From the NCBI GenBank assembly GCA_023248505.1, contig JAHFEM010000060.1, positions 1 through 8,258 on the forward strand: 8,258 bases of DNA. Direction: 5' to 3'. The DNA is from Nitrospirota bacterium (GTDB lineage Bacteria; Nitrospirota; Nitrospiria; SBBL01; Manganitrophaceae). The notes under the pieces are model-generated. The model ran no database searches. It saw nothing but the letters and a program-made list of their open reading frames with translations, and had not been told where the DNA came from. The position numbers and the translations under genes were made by a program. Positions 6,658 through 8,258 of this stretch are shown here, one piece after another (within the stretch, counting starts at the first letter, position 1; each line of letters begins with the position of its first letter).

Positions 6658-8258
6658 CTAGAAAGCATGGCCAAGGGTAAAATGGATCGCCCAGGGGCTC
6701 TCGTCGGCCTCGCGATTGAGTTTGTATCCCCAGTCGAGCCGAAAGGGGCCGACAGGAGTATTATACCGTACGCCGGCTCCGGTGGTTGATTTGATATCGG
6801 TGAATCTCACATCCCGGTATTTCCGCCAGACGTTCCCATGATCGAAAAAGAGGACGAGGCCGAACGATCGGGGGAGGGCGATCCGAAGCTCCTCGTTGAA
6901 GACCAGCATGGCGTTGCCGCCGGTGGGCTCTCCGTTGATGAGGGTCTCCCCCTCGATTCCCAACTTGTCCTGATCGTAGCCGCGCACGGTGCTCCTCCCC
7001 CCGAGAAAGAACCGCTCCGGCAACGGAATCTCCGTGGTCTCTCCGAACCGCTGGGCCACCCCGGCTCTGGCGGAGAAGGCAAAGACGAATCGAGAGGAGA
7101 GCGCCTGATACCAACTGCTCTGAACCGTGGTTTTGACAAACTGGGCTTCCGAACCCAAGATCAGCGCGGCATCCCGGACGGTAATCCCGTTCAAGGAGCC
7201 CGATCGGGGATTGAAGGGATCGTCCCGCGTGTCGCGAATCAAGGAGGGGTTGATGCTTCCGATCGTGACCTGACCGGTATCTTCCGGGGTCAGCTGGGCC
7301 TCCGGCTCGACATCCGAGAGCCGGTTCCGATCGTACTGATAGACCAGAGAGGCCTTGAGGGTATCCGAGAGGCTTTTATCGGCTCCGACCGTGCCGCTGG
7401 CTCTGTTCAGATGGAAGGAGCGCTCCTCCCGATCGATATAGGCCGCCACGATGTGGGCGTCGGTGTCGCGAAAGAGAAACCACGGCTCTCGATAACTGAG
7501 GGTATAGAGCTCCTCTACCCGGCTCCCCTGCGCCCGGGCGGTGATGCTCCGCGCGGTGCCGAAGAGATTCCGATGGGAGAGCTCGATGAAGCCTCGAAGG
7601 CCTTCGTAATCGGCATATCCGAAACCGAATTCCACCCCGATGCTCGGGTGCTCGGTGACGGAGAGCCGGAGGTCTTGAACGGTCGGGTTGTCCTCGAAAC
7701 GGACCGGGTCAAATCGAACCCCCGAGAAAAGACCGGTTCGATAGAGGCGCTGCTGGCTTTTGAGGATCTGCTCCAAGCTGTAAGGGTCTCCCTCGTGAAT
7801 CAAGAGCTCACGGAGGAGAACCTGATCGCGCGTCCGCAGATTTCCATCGAGAACGATCCGGCCGACATGGATTTGCTCTCCCTCGGAGAGATCATAGGTG
7901 ATATCGGCGGTTGTTTGATCTTCCGAAAAAGAGGTGAAGGACTGAATGTTGACGTAGAGATACCCTTCCTTTTCGTACGCGGAGAGGATTTGACGCGCCC
8001 CCTCTTTCACAATCGCCTCGTAATACGGTTTCTCCGGCTGGACCTGGAGCGCCTTTCTTAATTGGGCTTCAGGAAGATGTGGGTGTCCCCGAAGGAAGAT
8101 CTGGCCGATGCGTGTTCGAACCCCTTCGTCAATCTTGTAGGTCACCTTGGCAAAGGTCCGGGTGGCGTCAAACTCGATCTCCGGCGTGACAAGGGGGTTC
8201 CGGAAGCCTTCCTTCTTATAAAACTGGACGAAGGAGGAGGCATCCTCATCCAGCTGTT
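6658..8258 (-). CDS. Omp85 superfamily outer-membrane assembly protein, BamA/TamA type (5' end cut off by window)
   Basis: 532 residues are visible and the frame is open to the right edge, so the GTG at 8145 is an internal valine codon, not the start. The visible part begins inside one POTRA domain (FVQFYKKEGFRNPLV). It continues through two complete POTRA domains (about 45-126, containing IGQIFLRGHPHLPEAQLRKAL, and about 127-203, containing GNLRTRDQVLLREL and LYRTGLFSGV). It ends in a beta-barrel of about 325 residues. Barrel hallmarks are RDTRDDPFNPRSG, the lid-lock motif GGRSTVRGY at 419-427, FFDHGNVW and a C-terminal phenylalanine (HFTLGHAF), the usual outer-membrane targeting signal. The protein should sit in the outer membrane and insert or translocate other envelope proteins. 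The barrel is nearer in length to TamA than to the larger BamA barrel. The number of POTRA domains is unknown, so I leave the symbol blank. Confidence 0.92.
   Translation of the reverse strand, partial: QLDEDASSFVQFYKKEGFRNPLVTPEIEFDATRTFAKVTYKIDEGVRTRIGQIFLRGHPHLPEAQLRKALQVQPEKPYYEAIVKEGARQILSAYEKEGYLYVNIQSFTSFSEDQTTADITYDLSEGEQIHVGRIVLDGNLRTRDQVLLRELLIHEGDPYSLEQILKSQQRLYRTGLFSGVRFDPVRFEDNPTVQDLRLSVTEHPSIGVEFGFGYADYEGLRGFIELSHRNLFGTARSITARAQGSRVEELYTLSYREPWFLFRDTDAHIVAAYIDREERSFHLNRASGTVGADKSLSDTLKASLVYQYDRNRLSDVEPEAQLTPEDTGQVTIGSINPSLIRDTRDDPFNPRSGSLNGITVRDAALILGSEAQFVKTTVQSSWYQALSSRFVFAFSARAGVAQRFGETTEIPLPERFFLGGRSTVRGYDQDKLGIEGETLINGEPTGGNAMLVFNEELRIALPRSFGLVLFFDHGNVWRKYRDVRFTDIKSTTGAGVRYNTPVGPFRLDWGYKLNREADESPWAIHFTLGHAF

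Noticed and set aside
6838..8061. 407-codon open frame on the plus strand opposite the Omp85 gene
   Set aside because: Its product has no recognisable motif, while the opposite strand carries unmistakable POTRA and barrel motifs.

Overview
The window is a single, densely packed, co-directional gene cluster read entirely from the minus strand (right to left), so the first gene of the cluster lies at the right edge. It comes from a GC-rich Gram-negative bacterium: there is an Omp85-type outer-membrane beta-barrel, a secreted periplasmic-type protein, and an NtrY/NtrX two-component pair. The combination of DUF4390 next to NtrY is familiar from Proteobacteria, and the sequence could equally come from a Nitrospirota- or deltaproteobacteria-like lineage. 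Taxonomy cannot be settled from this window, and I give the lineage low confidence.

Layout in order of transcription: (1) the 3' part of an Omp85/BamA-TamA family outer-membrane assembly protein (8258-6658, 5' end outside the window); (2) a membrane-anchored TPR protein with a C-terminal HEXXH gluzincin (peptidase MA-like) domain (6627-5272); (3) a small exported DUF4390 protein (5267-4680); (4) an NtrY-like membrane sensor histidine kinase (4612-2393); (5) an NtrX-like sigma-54-dependent response regulator (2318-939); (6) the 5' part of an RlmD/TrmA-type 23S rRNA uracil-C5 methyltransferase (928-1, C-terminus outside the window). The gaps are 30, 4, 67, 74 and 10 bases, which fits one operon. 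The two longest gaps each contain a clear stem-loop without a U-tract: one just after the DUF4390 stop and one just above the ntrX ribosome binding site. These look like RNA processing, stability or attenuation elements rather than full terminators.

How the genes may work together (inference): the first three products act at the envelope (outer-membrane assembly, a periplasmic metalloprotease with TPR docking surfaces, and an exported protein of unknown role). The next two form a sensor with a large extracytoplasmic domain and its transcriptional output. The layout suggests that outer-membrane biogenesis or quality control is linked to NtrYX signalling. The TPR-plus-metalloprotease next to an Omp85 gene recalls E. 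coli BepA, but with the domains in the opposite order. The rRNA methyltransferase at the end appears to be translationally coupled to ntrX and starts with TTG. No tRNA, rRNA, CRISPR array, insertion sequence or phage gene is visible. No intergenic stretch exceeds 74 bases.
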